Assembly: GCA_038380435.1 (NCBI GenBank)
Contig: JAWZYU010000025.1
Span: forward strand, 29,116,707 to 29,180,706
From: Ryuthela nishihirai
Taxonomy: Eukaryota; Arthropoda; Arachnida; Araneae; Heptathelidae
Length of the DNA: 64,000 nt
Direction of reading: 5' to 3'
Shown here in pieces: positions 11,894 to 24,500 of the stretch (position 1 is the first letter of the stretch; each line of letters opens with the position of its first letter). A program made the position numbers and the translations under genes. The notes beneath the pieces are model-generated. The model did not search any database. It worked only from the letters and a program-made list of their open reading frames with translations, and was not told the DNA's origin.

Positions 11894-13691
11894 TCAGTTA
11901 GCTGCTGATAAGAATCTTTGGCTTGATGGTTTGGCTGACAAAGCCGAGGAAGCAGTTAGACAGCACAACAGCAGAGAGCTGTACCAGATAGTTAACGCTT
12001 TGTGTGGTAGAAAACGGACAGGCATACAAGGATTGAAGGATAAACAAGGTAAGGTTATAGAAGGTGAGGATTCTGTCATGGCTAGGTGGGCTGAGCATTT
12101 CAGTGATGTTGTAAACAATGTAGTTAGTTCTACTCCCATTGTTTGCAATGATGATAGATGCATTGGTGGCTTTAATGTTGGACCTATAACACAATCTGAA
12201 GTTACTTTGACTGTTTCTAAACTTAAACTTCATAAATCCCCAGGGGTAGATGAAATTACTACGGAAATGCTTAGAGCTGGAAATGTTTCGGTTACCACTT
12301 GGATGACTGAAATTCTGATTATCTTTTATGATAAAGGCATGGTTCCTAAGGATTTTACCAGAGCTATTGTTATCCCTATTTTCAAAAAAGGTGATCGCAG
12401 TTCTTGTGATAACTATAGGGGTATCAGCCTACTCTCTGTTCCAGGTTTCTTTCTTTCCATGATTGTGTTTAATAGAATTAAGAATCTGGTTGACAGTCAA
12501 TTGCGTGATGAGCAATGTGGATTCAGAAGTGGTAGGGGATGTGTGGATCAGATATTTTCACTTAGGCAGATTCTTGAGAAATGTTTAGAGTTTCAGAAAC
12601 CTTTGGTTGCTAGCTTTGTTGATTTCAAAAAGGCTTTCGACTCTGTTGATCGTCATAATTTGTGGTTGATTGTGAGATCATATGGTATACCAGACAAGTT
12701 AGTTAACATTATGAAAGCTCTCTATAATAACACTGAGTCATGTGTGAGAGTTGGTAAGGCTTGTAGCAATTGGTTTAGCATTACTTCTGGTGTTCGACAA
12801 GGGTGCATTTTGTCTCCTTTTCCCTTTAGCTTGGTTATTGATTATGTTATGCGAAATTCACTTCAAGGGAAAGATTTTGGCCTTAAATGGGCTGGAGATA
12901 CAAAAATTTCTGATTTAGATTATGCTGATGATTTAGCCCTTTTGGAAAATGATGTTGATGAGATGAACTCTTTCATTCGAGCTGTTGATGAGACTGGTAG
13001 TAGAGTACGTTTGGTTATAAACAGAGAGAAAACTAAAGTGATGAAAATTGGTCAGGCAGGCTGTGATTCAGTTAATCTGAATGGTTGCAGTCTTGAGCAG
13101 GTGTCACAGTTTAATTATCTTGGGAGCTATGTAACAGATAATGGTGATGTGCGGCATGAGATTAACAGACGAATAGGGATTGCTGCCGGGACTTTTAAGA
13201 ACCTATGGAGAGTGTGGAGAAATAGGCGCATACACCTAAAGACTAAAATTAGACTGTATAATAGTTTGGTTCTTTCTAGGGTTAGTTATGGTAGTGAAAC
13301 TTGGACACTTTGTAAACAAGATAACAGGAAACTAGATGCTTTTGATTCCAGATGCTTACACAGTATCTTGGGCATTAGGTGGTTCAACTTTGTAATTAAT
13401 GATGAGGTTAGGCAAAGGAGTTTGCAACCTCCTTTAAGCAGCATATTGTGCAGAGAGAGACTCCGTTGGTTTGGCCATGTTGCCCGTATGAATAATTATA
13501 GACTGGCGAATAGGGTTATGAGCAGTGTGCCTAAAGGCCTCAGAAAGAAGGGGAGACCTAGGATGCGGCGGGCAGACAATGTCAAACAGGACCTTGTTAG
13601 AATTGGTGTGCAGTGGCCAGATGCAGTAGATGTAGCTCAGGATAGACTTGCTTGGAGAACTAAATTGCACGGTCTGGTTGGACCTCCGTAG
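11787..13691 (+). CDS. LINE reverse transcriptase (RTE-like)
   Basis: 634-residue frame; about the first 34 residues are out of the ancestral frame and the homologous part starts near 11894. RT blocks: IPIFKKGDRSSCDNYRGISL (197-216), CGFRSGRGCVDQIF (244-257), FVDFKKAFDSVD (277-288), GVRQGCILSP (335-344), catalytic YADD (379-382), NYLGSYVTDNG, and near the C terminus LRWFGHVARM. All three catalytic Asp are present. VPGFF replaces VPGKV of the other copies at about 219-223, a possible damaging change. It overlaps the upstream endonuclease frame by 107 nt. Confidence 0.88.
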   Translation: MIRHLSLFRKERTAGMPLINILLVLIESITENLINDQLAADKNLWLDGLADKAEEAVRQHNSRELYQIVNALCGRKRTGIQGLKDKQGKVIEGEDSVMARWAEHFSDVVNNVVSSTPIVCNDDRCIGGFNVGPITQSEVTLTVSKLKLHKSPGVDEITTEMLRAGNVSVTTWMTEILIIFYDKGMVPKDFTRAIVIPIFKKGDRSSCDNYRGISLLSVPGFFLSMIVFNRIKNLVDSQLRDEQCGFRSGRGCVDQIFSLRQILEKCLEFQKPLVASFVDFKKAFDSVDRHNLWLIVRSYGIPDKLVNIMKALYNNTESCVRVGKACSNWFSITSGVRQGCILSPFPFSLVIDYVMRNSLQGKDFGLKWAGDTKISDLDYADDLALLENDVDEMNSFIRAVDETGSRVRLVINREKTKVMKIGQAGCDSVNLNGCSLEQVSQFNYLGSYVTDNGDVRHEINRRIGIAAGTFKNLWRVWRNRRIHLKTKIRLYNSLVLSRVSYGSETWTLCKQDNRKLDAFDSRCLHSILGIRWFNFVINDEVRQRSLQPPLSSILCRERLRWFGHVARMNNYRLANRVMSSVPKGLRKKGRPRMRRADNVKQDLVRIGVQWPDAVDVAQDRLAWRTKLHGLVGPP

Positions 13692-13728
13692 CCCATGGCT
13701 GCTTGAGGATGATGATGATGATGATGAC

Positions 13729-14748
13729 TTGTTCCACCAATTGTTCATCAATTATTATTAAATGAAGCTTCAGATGACAATAAAGGGACTGAATTGGCAT
13801 TGTTTAATACTCAGATAAAACATATGTATACTACTTTATCCTAAGCTTGAATAAATTATTTCGATTGTATTTAGCTAATCTGTTATTTCACTTGATTATA
13901 CATTTTATAATGGAGATATATGTTCTAATAATATATCTGCAAAATCAGGAATTTTTTCTTGTAAAAACTAATAAACTATACCTTAAGATACCAATGATGT
14001 TTTGGAAAACTGTATCCAGATACAAACTGCTTTCAAAATATTACTAGATAAATGATACAAAATAGTTTTCAGAAATTATCTTAATATTCAAAGAAATTTT
14101 CAAAAAATTATTTTAATGAAATAAACCTACACAGGCAATTTGAAGTTTACACAGTTTTATCAATATTTCTAAATAGTCTATCATTCTTTCCCAGTTTCGA
14201 ATTTTTAAAGTTAGCCAAAAGAAAATAATTGCTTTACCAGATCAAATGAAGAAAGCAAAGCTTTCTTTCCTATACATGTCCTAAAAGGTAGAAATATTAA
14301 ACCAAAAATAGCATTTCTAATAATTGTACTATTTAATCAAATAGTGTAATTAAAAAAAAACAGGTAGACAACATTTTTTTTCCAGTGGGTTAAATACCTC
14401 ATCTTGGTCTCTTTCCTCCCTCTGAAATTACTGATTTGAGTACATGATTTAAATCCTTGGAAATTTTATGCATAACCTTTAAATTTTTAAAGATAAAATT
14501 TTTAACAGCTTTTTTTTTTCGCTAAAAACACCCTTTTTTCCCCTTGTAGTGGTTAGTGCAATTCTTTACATATATGGCATTCTCCACATCATCAGCTTTC
14601 ATTTGATAACTCAGTAGGATTAGGATCAGTCCTAGGTTGCAGAGATACAATAGAACAAACATAGCACACTTTCTCATCTCCAGCCTTTTATGCAGCAGAG
14701 ACACTTTCCATCCTAAGTTTACAGTGTATGTATTACTTGCATGCTTAT
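13729..14748. other. AT-rich intergenic, nothing recognised
   Basis: Lies between the LINE copy 1 tail and SINE A. No supported feature. Confidence 0.55.
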
Positions 14749-15043
14749 CCATAAAACTCCCTGCCTTGCCCATGGTCAGTAGGGAGCACTGATGGGCTTG
14801 AAAAGGCCACCGTCCATCGGATGGGGTATTAAGCTGTGGCCCTTGTGTGGGAGAGTCATACAACGTGCTCATTAAAGAACACTCTGAATTGCTTTGACAG
14901 GAGGCTACCATCTGTCTCCCAACAGCTGTTCCAGTGGGTCTCCTCCCCCAACTTTCCCTGAGCCTTCGGGGTCCTTGTGACCTGGCCATTTAGTCAATTG
15001 TGTGCAAAAAAAGTGTCGCTCAGAGCTAAAACAACCCAATCCA
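14749..15043 (+). mobile_element. SINE A body, head missing
   Basis: It matches SINE A from the 'ataaaactccctgcc' point of the body to the 3' end 'cagagctaaaacaaccca'. The tRNA-like head is absent. A chance open frame on the minus strand (14522-14989) runs through it and is not a gene. Confidence 0.82.
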
Positions 15044-15609
15044 ATTTTATGAAAAACCTCCAGGATGAGAAGAAAAAGTAGAATAACCATTTATAAACAA
15101 ACTAAATTTTTTCAAAGGGGGGATGGAAGGCAGGAGACAGGAGCAACTTTTTCACAGCTAATGGACTTCTTACAAGTTTTCATTCAATATCTAATTGCAA
15201 TTAGTCCTCAGGATGATAAGATAGAATGGAACTAAGATAAAATATAATGGACTAGTTTACAAACTACACCCTTTTTCTAAAGGAAGGAATGGATGAAAGT
15301 TCATTTTTATAACTTAAGATATTACAAATAAGCTTTCTTTGATATACAACCATAAATTAACCCATGGATTTTGGGAGATATGGACGAACTGTTTGAAATG
15401 TCTGATCAAAAAGGATCAAACTGATAAGAATAAGCAAACAGTGAGAAATGTAAAAAAGATAATGTTTCATAAACTAAGATGTCTTATAAAGTTTCATGCA
15501 AACAATATCTCAATTTCTCTCTGAGCGGCACTTTTTTGCCCATAATACCACCAAACATTTGGAGTACTGATGGAATCATCACTTTCTTGACTACTCAGCA
15601 GCATAGCGG
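15044..15609. other. non-coding; possible Penelope 5' part
   Basis: A short SINE A scrap, 'tctgagcggcacttttttgc' (about 15519-15540), precedes the Penelope-like RT fragment. Otherwise nothing. Confidence 0.4.
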
Positions 15610-15915
15610 TTTGGCATATTGAAGATAAGGTGATTAATAAATATAGCGCTCCATCTCTACTTTGGATGAGATATGTTGGACATACTTGTCACAATGAAAC
15701 AAACAAAGGAACATATAAAGGGCGCAAAATGAGCTCAACCGTATCCTCTATACTCCGCAATTCACAATCGAAACTGAAATTGAATGCCAGCTGCCATTCT
15801 TGAACTTATTAATCACTAGAACAGATAAAAAGTTCCTTTTCTCAGTATACACTAAACTTACTGCACCAACAATGATGATCCCCTTCAACTCTAAACAACC
15901 CATGAAACAGGTTAC
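15610..15915 (+). mobile_element. Penelope-like retroelement RT fragment
   Basis: Two adjacent frames: 15619-15720 reads IEDKVINKYSAPSLLWMRYV followed by GH where Penelope-like RTs have the catalytic DD. From 15731 it reads FTIETEIECQLPFLNLLITR, then FLFSVYTKLT and IPFNSKQP, the typical Penelope sequence after the catalytic box ('QLPFLD.L.TR...S.YRK.T...FNS.HP'). One frameshift separates them. The catalytic box is lost. No GIY-YIG domain was found. A short piece of SINE A (15520-15545) lies just upstream. Confidence 0.65.
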
Positions 15916-16384
15916 CCCAAAAAAAATCAATCAGAGCTGTCGAGACGAGGTGCGATTTCAAAGTCCAACAAGGCACCCAAATACCTCTGGTGCAGAATAG
16001 GGCATGTAAATATACATCCCCTATACCAAATATTCCATGGCTGTCCGAAGCACTGAATAATGCAGTACACCCATACAACGTAAAAATACCATCCACTACT
16101 AAATGCTCAATCCTAGCAAAGGTAAAAAATGATCCTGACTATATATGATTTGTTGACCTGCTACTGAATATAGTAAGTCTGTTCCATTGACTCTTAGTCC
16201 TACTGTACAACTCTATTGCATTATGGCACAGCAAGTTCTTGTGTAGCAAGACGATATAAAAAAGAATAAAAAAACAAAAATAAATTCAGTATTTATGTTA
16301 AACAGCCATTGAGTGTATTTAATATTAGTTAGTAGAATGACTCTATCTGTGCAAAATAATCAAGTTCAAATTCTACAGAAGGCA

Positions 16385-16500
16385 TAGCTGTTTGTATTGC
16401 ATTTTTGTTGCAATCTTTTCTGTGGCAAATTATGTTGACAGGATCCTGTCGGATCTCCATGCAAAACAACTGTCTAAGGAGATATTTATTATTATTTTTT
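16385..16500 (+). mobile_element. SINE B 3' fragment
   Basis: It matches the last ~115 bp of the family: 'ttttctgtggca', 'ttgacaggatcctgtcggat', and a tail 'atatttattattattttt'. The head is missing. Confidence 0.6.
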
Positions 16501-16591
16501 AAACTAATTCTTTACAGTTATAAAATTATATGAAAGATAAAGGTAGAAACAAAGTTTGATAGAATTTGAATAATATCTCCCCTCTATTCTC

Positions 16592-16775
16592 TCACTGGCC
16601 AAGAAGTTAGCACACTTAGCTACTGATCAATGAGACCAGGGTTCGAGTCCCAGGTAAGACATGGAAAGAACTGTCTTTCTGCAGAGATCTCACCTTCATC
16701 ACAGATCTTCTCTGTGGTGTATTAAACAGACAGCCTCCTGTCAGACCCATGTGGCAAAATAAACAGCTAATCAAA
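16592..16775 (+). mobile_element. SINE B, near full length
   Basis: The head has A box TGGCCAAGAAGTTAG and B box GGTTCGAGTCC (16640-16650), tRNA-Ser/Leu-like in look. The body is 'taagacatgg', 'tctgcagagatctcacctt', 'cttctctgtggtgtattaaa' and 'cctcctgtcagacc'. The 3' end is 'gtggcaaaataaacagct' instead of the usual tail. Confidence 0.8.
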
Positions 16776-18297
16776 TTATTGAAAACCAGAATAAACACTT
16801 ATAATCATTGGCCAGGCTTAAGTAGAATTAACAATATCCAAAAATATTTAGTATTATAATTTAACAGTACTCTGGAAAGAAAAGGAAATCATGCAGTCAA
16901 TGGTAGCACATTCACCTTTTTTCTCAAAATTTGCCTATACAAAATGTTAGAGCTAATCCTGCAAATGATATAATAGCACAAGAAACAAATTCCAAGATTT
17001 AGTTGCAATGCTAAATACAAGTATTATGTCAATGTATTTTAACCATATTATTTTAACTTTGAAGAAAAAAAATCCAAAACACACACACAAAACATGAAAA
17101 TGCTATATAACTTTCAAATTATGCTATTAAAAAAATTAAAATTGCCAAATGATTTTCTCCCTTTTTTTCAGCACATCATTGAGACATGATGCTGAACCTC
17201 ATGTGTTGATCTTTTCTTAAAAGAACACAATAATCATAAAACTTTTGTTCTAGCAAAATGCCATTGATATACAGTGTACAAAAATTAATCAAAAGTATGT
17301 TGTTTAGTGCACATATCGCATGATAAGGATGACCACATTATATATGTACACAAATGTACTCATTAAATAACAACATAAAATATCTGTGCACAAATGTATT
17401 AATTTAGTAACAACATAAAACACTTTTTTATACTGATACTCCTACATAATTTTCTCTCTGGATTTATTTATGGACATTAAAAATAGCACCTAAGTGACTT
17501 TGCCATATGCAATTATTGCAAAATGGTGCAAAGGCATTGGCATACAATATTTGTGTACTAAACAATGTGTGCTGCCTCTCAACTGAATTTAAGAAAAATA
17601 AAATGAAATTCTAATAATAAATTATATAAATCACTACATAAGTCATATTTAAGTTTAGTACACTTAGGTATTGCACATTTTAAACAAAACCAGTTTTATT
17701 CTATTCAAAATTGCATAGATGTAAACTCCAATAATACAAAGATATATACATGTATGCAAATACAATATAATACTTATTGATTTTATTTACATTTTTTGTT
17801 CAAAGATTGATGTTAGATGAACTAATTTTTTGAGGAAGATTATTTCCACAACATGATTTGCTTATTTCCTCTCAAGATAACTATGTAAATAGTAAAACTG
17901 CTATGGCAATGAGGAATATATGAAAGAGGATGTATAGTTACAAAACTTATGGATTACATAGTAATGTCCTATAAACTTAAGTTTGGAAACACAACAGTTA
18001 CCACAGTTCCAATTAGTTAGCTGCTATTCATTTAACTTCATGAACTGTACAATGTTCCAATGGACAGTTACTGTACACATACTGAACACATGATGGACAA
18101 ATCAGTCCAAATTTTCTGCCTGTGATTAGTCATTCATGTCTATTATTCAGATAACCATAAGGAACATCTTATCTTCTGAAAATGGTACTATTACTATCAC
18201 TTCTTTCCTACACAAATGTACAATAAATAGCTATTACTCTTTTACGATCACAATCATTCTCAAACAGAAATGCTTAACAAGGCATTGTTATGTGATG
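16776..18297 (-). other. likely SNX13-like 3' UTR and downstream flank
   Basis: Directly downstream of the stop codon on the minus strand. AT-rich, with several AATAAA hexamers on that strand. The end of the transcript cannot be fixed by eye. Confidence 0.45.
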
Positions 18298-18557
18298 TCA
18301 CCTATTCTGATCAATTTTCCTTTGGATTACAGGACTTGTCTGAGGCCATTTTGATTCATCAAATGTTGTATGAGTAGATCGAGAATGTAGCCGACGAATG
18401 ATGAGTGGAATGTTGTTTTCTGGAAATAGTGTTTCGAGGATACCTTCTAAAATAACGTAAAAAAGACGTCTGTTCAATTCAGGATGTTGAAACATTTCAA
18501 AAACACAAAGCACCCCTTTTCGAGTGGTTTCACTGCCTATAACATGTTTCAGCTCAT
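18298..18557 (-). CDS. SNX13: SNX13-like terminal coding exon
   Basis: This exon is 260 nt with acceptor ...ctttcacag and stop TGA at 18298-18300. It encodes DELKHVIGSETTRKGVLCVF, then EMFQHPELNRR, LEGILETLFPENNIP and LHSRS, the C-terminal end of the nexin_C domain of SNX13, with a divergent basic tail. The 3' UTR continues toward lower coordinates. Several minus-strand AATAAA hexamers occur (for example 17782-17787, 17695-17700, 17463-17468), but in such AT-rich DNA none can be singled out. Confidence 0.94.
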
Positions 18558-21500
18558 CTGTGAAAGAATGAAAATTTCAGCATTCAATATTGCAAAACAC
18601 AAAAATTATCAAAAATAATAATCCCCATATAAAATAAGATTTTAAAACTTCAAAATATTTAACTAAAAAATTCAAACTCAAAAACTATTATATTTCATTG
18701 AATGTATAACAGGTTAAACATAATTAAGGCATGCATTTTTATGTTCTAAAAATCTATAAAATATGCATGTGTATTTAAAAACAAATAGGAAAAAAAGTCA
18801 TACCTTACATTATATTATGCAGATCCAGATCTAAAAAAAACTAACTGTGGGGAGTGCTAAGTGACTAAAATGGAATAGATTAGAATGCCATTCTAGATTT
18901 TTTTTTTAGAAACTATTCTTGCCAAATAAAGCAATATATATTTCACCCTCCATTCTAGTAATCTTATAAAAATTATTCTTGCAAAGTATTTATAAAATCT
19001 ACATTTATTACTTTTTTTTTACCTCCTCATCCAAGGGCAATTTAGTCTCCTTGTGTGCAAAAAAGTACACCTCAGAGGTAAAACAACCCAACCCTCCTCT
19101 AAGTGACTCGACATCCATTAGTGATTCTTCTTTTTCTTGATTGACTATTTCCTACAATGTTTTCTGTATTATGGTTTTTTATTATTGAATAGATCTGGAT
19201 TATGAACTACTATATGCTTGCTATCCATCAGCCGTCTGCTACACATTCCATTGCTTTGTTCTGCTATTTGGCAAAGAGTTGTTTCCAATGTGTAGGGGCA
19301 AATTATAGTGAACTCTGTTTAAAAAATTATTTTTGTACTGTTATAAATATCTATTTTTGTGCAGTTACAAATATCTAAAGATACTGAGTCTTTGTACCAC
19401 TGACTAGTTTTTGAAAAGTTCGAATAATAAATAGCTTTTAAAACTTCTCTATGGAAGCTTTCCTAGTGTTACCTGACTGCAGGAAGAATATATCATGACT
19501 ACAGGATGAACTCTGGCTTTGGTCTAGTTCCTCCAGTGATTGTAAGAATTTACATTATTTGAATTGCATGTGATCAATACACAAGACGAAAGTGTGAAAA
19601 TTATTTTGTTGAACCAGTTTTTCATAATAATTATGGAAAAGCGCATATATCTTATCTAATACCCAAAATTTTTAATTCTCTACTGAGCGATCTGTTATGC
19701 CTGAGCACTTATTCAGAAATTAAAACTAAAGTTTCGAAATGGTTACTAGATATAAATAATTGAAAAGTAATGTTTAAAAAGTCATATCCTGTATCTGGTA
19801 TCCTTTAAGCAAGTGCAATTTTAATGCGAAATGATGACTTGTACCATAGGTGATAGTTTTGTGCAATATGTGCTGTAATCCAAAATTTTATAGGTTTATT
19901 TTATAAATGTGTTTAATTTTTCATGTCTGTGTTTTAATACGTTTTTTTTTTTGTGTTGTTGCTATTGTTTTAGTTTCTCTTTTTAATTATGTGTTTATTT
20001 TCCATTATACATGTCATATTCTTTAATAAACCTGTCGTGTGATTGAAAGGAATCCTGCTGACAAGCCATAAGGCTTAGCGGGGTAATCTATGTATATAAC
20101 CATACTAAGGCTTAATAAAGATATTATTATTATTATTAAAAATGTCAATTTTTATAATTCATAGATTTCCATTAATATAATAGTTTATGTGCATATACTC
20201 ATAAGAAATTTTATTTATCATTATTACAACTAAAGTCCAATTACTATAAATATTGTAAAAAAATATTAATACAGTAAAAAAAATGAAAGATACAAAATCT
20301 GTAGTGAACTCCATAATCATATATCAATATTAAATAATAAACTAGCAAATTCAATAATTAATACATCATCTACTATTAGTTAACAAAACTATATATTTAC
20401 TTCAAATCCTTTAATGAAACTGCAAATAAACTATTTAATTCATAACATAAATCATTATATAAATTAAATCTGCATAATATAAATTCCTAGCTAAAGTAAG
20501 TCTTGAAATCAGAAATTAAAAAAGCATAATTTTTCAGACTATGTTTTGGGACCACATGACACAATATTTAATATCACAATACCATTATACAATGTGCTAA
20601 TCAAATTAACACAAAATTACACATAAAGGGCAATGATTTGTTCAGTCAGTAGTGTACCAGGCTCATAACCTGACATTCCCACTGTGCTTGCAGTGAGATT
20701 ATCTCTGCTAACTCCCATTCTGCCCTCAGTGAGAAAGGGGGCACAATGAGCTTGAAAAGGTAACAGTACATCATCAAAAATGGGATGTCATAACCTGTAC
20801 ATGCAAATATGCATGAGCCATACCCTGTGCATGCTAAAGAACACACTGAATATCATTGAATGATGCTTCATCTGTCCCTAATGGCTGTTCAGTGGATGCT
20901 CTTTTTCTATCCATCACAGAGACCTTGGAGTTCTTGTGACATAGCCACTTAGCATAGTGTGTGGAAAAAAGTTCTGTTCAGAGGTAAAACAACCAACCCA
21001 ACAGCACATAAGTAAAAGAAACACAGTTCACTCCTATAGTACCATAAAATTATTTTTTGCAATAAAATAATAAAGTAACTGATTGTTTCATACATATATT
21101 CCATTAGCCTTGCTTGACTGAGTGGTTAACATGCTTCACTACTGATCACAGGAATAAGGGTTTGAGACCTGGGTAAAACATGAATGCTTCCTTTCTGTGT
21201 ATCTTTGTGCTGAGGTCTCAGCTTCCTCAGAAATCTTCTCTGTGGCATATTAAACTGGCAAGCTCTTGTCAGACCTAGGTGACAAAGCAGCTGCTTGAGG
21301 GTTAATTTAATTTTTAATTTTAAACTCTATTATGATTAGCCTTTTGTTGGTAACTGTTTTTCAGAAATTTTACTTTTATAGTGGTTCTTCCCATTGCAGT
21401 TTTTGTTTTTTGCTGTTTGCTGAGTATACCTGCAAACCTTTTTATAGAAAAATGCACCAAGCATATCCCATGCATAATTTTTTTTACATTTGTTGAAAAA

Positions 21501-24500
21501 AAATGACATGTTTGGAGCAATATGATATATATGCATATTTTTAGATCAGTATTTGATATACAACACTTAGGAGAGAGAAACCTAGAACTATCCCTATCAT
21601 GTACAGGCATTCTCATCCAAGAACATGTCCTAATAAAACAAAAGTTCTCTGACCACTGCCTCTATGGCTAGCTCTCTAATCACTAACCGAGCAAAAGATT
21701 TAATAACACATTATAATGACCTATGAATCTTAAAATATTTTTACCTGGTAGACTACAGAGCATTACTAGCTTGGCAGCAACCCTCGATCTCATCTTTGTA
21801 TTCTGGTCCCTTTCTGGCCTTGGCAATGCTAGTGAACCATTAGGCCACATAGCCTGCCTATGGTAGAAAAGCTAGATAAGTTTACTTAACACTCATTACA
21901 TTAAACAAAATAATTAAAAATCCCAACAGAATTAGGTCATAGAAAATTAAAACTATTAAACACTTTAGTTTAAATTTCCACACCCTTGCAATTAGGCACA
22001 TAGATTAATCAAAATTTTATAGCATATATTTAGACAATTAAAACACTTTCCATTAAATGATCTTATTTTCTTGGTTAATGAAAAATATTTAAACAAATAA
22101 AACTATCAATATGAAATATAAGAATATCTTACACTGTGTGGAAAATAGTGCTACACTTGAAGTGTTAAGAGGGTTACTTTCATCCCTTTGCTTATAAAAT
22201 AGTGTGCAGTACAAACAGATGCAAAAATACTTTTACATTACATTTTTGAAGCTAAATAAGATTAAACTCTGAAAATTGGACTATATATGTGTAAATTAAC
22301 TTGCTAATAATGAGTAGAATGTCAAAACACTCCTAGTGCATCAATGAATACCAAAACTATGTACCGATAGAATATTAAGTGTATTTAATTACAGTGTAAA
22401 TATTAATAAGTGAATGTGTGTGTGTATTATATATCAAAAGTGTTTATAGAAAATTTTACATTATTACCTATAAAAGCATAAAAAGACAAATGTTACTTAA
22501 AACAGATATGCACAACTTCTTTAAGGATATAAGGTTGGATAATAAATTTTATATGTACCATGAACTATCAATATTATTAAATGTAAAATTTAAAAACACT
22601 GATAATTCTTTAGCAAAAAGCATAAATAAAAATATCTGCATTTGTCATTTTAAAAGTGTATTGTAGAACATTCATCTAATAACAGTTTATTCAGCTTTTT
22701 AAAATTTAATTAATGAATATGTTTTAAATACTTAACAAAATTAAACAGTAGATACAGATATGTATTTAGTGAGACAGTTCAAACTTAATATCTCTCACAA
22801 GATACTTGACAGCCTGATAAAACCAGGCAGTTGTGGGGGGGGGGAGGAGGACTGATGTTACATGTCTGATTTAGAATAGTGAATCCCACACCCTGGTTCA
22901 AGATGATTTTTGATGGGTCATGGATAGCTCTTGCTTCCCTCTCCCATCCCCAAAAATGCTGACTGGGGCAAACAGCATGTAGGTACCAGTACCATTTGAG
23001 TTACAAGGTGAATTGTAATCTCAATTTTGGGTCAGGACTGAAAAAAAATAATTGAGTACCACTCAGTTAGACAATTCTGTAGAATGGTGCACAACTAGAA
23101 ACTGCCAGAGTCAAGCTGGCAATACAAAGGATTAATGCATTGAGATATGCAATCTTTTGACTACGGTGACAGTTTGAAGTGACAGATGATATTACAGAAT
23201 GATTTTCTGACAATTACATTTGAGGTAATGTTAAAATTGTCTTCAGGTGTTGTACCCAAGAGGATAAACCTCAAGTAATATCTCTTTCTCTCAGTTGGTA
23301 CTCATTTTAGAGAGTAAATCTTTTTGAGATAATGGATCACACTTGATTTGAATATTCTGTCTACACAACACTAAATGAATCAACTCATGAGGCAAATATA
23401 TATACATTATATACCGCTGTTCAAAAAAACCCGAACACCAAGAAAGAATAGAGTAAGGTACATGATTGGTATGGGGAGCATGTTTAGCACCTATTACTGA
23501 AGAAGTAATTAGAGTTTCAAGGCCAGTGGTGTTGGCTACAGATTAATGAGAACATTCTAGAAAGGGTGTGGTTTCCCAGGTATTTAAAGAGGCAAAAGCT
23601 GTGTTCATCTTATCAGTTGTTGTGCAGATGTTGTTAAGATAAGCTGCACAGACCAATGCAAGCTCTATATCTCCAAGTGAGGGAACATAGGGCATATTGT
23701 TCGCATGAGAGAAGGCAATCTTCGTAATGAGAAATTGTGGCTCACATGGGATGTAGTGTATCTGTTGTGCATTGAATACACAGAGAATGGGTCAAAGATG
23801 GGCAATGGACAATTCAGGAAAGTTCTGGTCCTCATTCACAGCCATCCTCATGGGAAGATCATCATTTTTGTAGGCTGGCTATAACAGATCGTTCTGCCCC
23901 ATCTATGACCTTGGCCGAACAGTGGAGGTCAGTTACACATCTTCCAATGTTGAGAGTAACAGTTAGATGTTTATTGCAATTCAGACTGCATACCCACCAG
24001 CCACTGCTACAACTGCCTCTAGCACCCCAACATAAAGCCGCAACTACAGTGGTGCATTAAGCAACAGCAGTGGCACAATGAATGGTGCATTTTTTTTTAC
24101 TCTGGATAACATTTTTTCTTAAGAATCCTTCTCCTGTCGATTTGAATCTGATGGCAGAATTGATGAATTGGCAAGAGACATCAAGAGGAGTGTATTCAGA
24201 TGAGGCATATAGCACCAATGCAAGGGATTAATGGTGTGGGGTGTGATCAGTTCTGAAAGCAAATCTCCCCTAGTGTGAATCAACACCATTACAAGAGATC
24301 ATTACACTCAAGATATTTTACAGCCAATAGCACTTCCATACTTACAGACTGTCTTACATGCCATATTTCAGCAGAACAATGCAATACCCCATGCAGTAGC
24401 TGCCACTGTTAACTACTACCTGAGCAAAACAATGTGCTTATCCTTCTGTGCTCACCAGATCCCCTGATTTGTCACCCATCAAAAATATATGGGATATGGT

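Larger units (their letters stand above)
10213..13728 (+). mobile_element. RTE-like LINE, copy 1 (near full length)
   Basis: About 3.5 kb. It starts at a ~475-bp 5' region shared with the copy at 43726-47345, carries an apurinic-type endonuclease then a reverse transcriptase, and ends in a (GAT)n run at about 13707-13727. The single-polyprotein layout without an ORF1, and the simple-repeat tail, fit the RTE clade. Reading frames are almost intact. The one large lesion is an 8-nt deletion near 11892 that puts endonuclease and RT in different frames. It lies downstream of the SNX13-like gene on the opposite strand. No clear target duplication was seen. Confidence 0.9.
18558..21744 (-). other. 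SNX13-like last intron
   Basis: 3.2 kb, GT-AG. Holds two SINE A copies, one SINE B and a CR1/Jockey-like LINE 3' end. Nothing else recognised. Confidence 0.8.

Noticed and set aside
11894..12233. Minus-strand frames opposite the LINE RT (also at 26823-27092 and 45306-45575 on the opposite strand of copy 3)
   Set aside because: They are antisense shadows repeated in each LINE copy.
14522..14989. 155-codon minus-strand frame
   Set aside because: It runs through a SINE A body. The same peptide appears in other SINE A copies at unrelated places.
22790..23050. Less AT-rich block with a G-run, suspected transposon
   Set aside because: No inverted ends, duplication or coding remnant could be shown.
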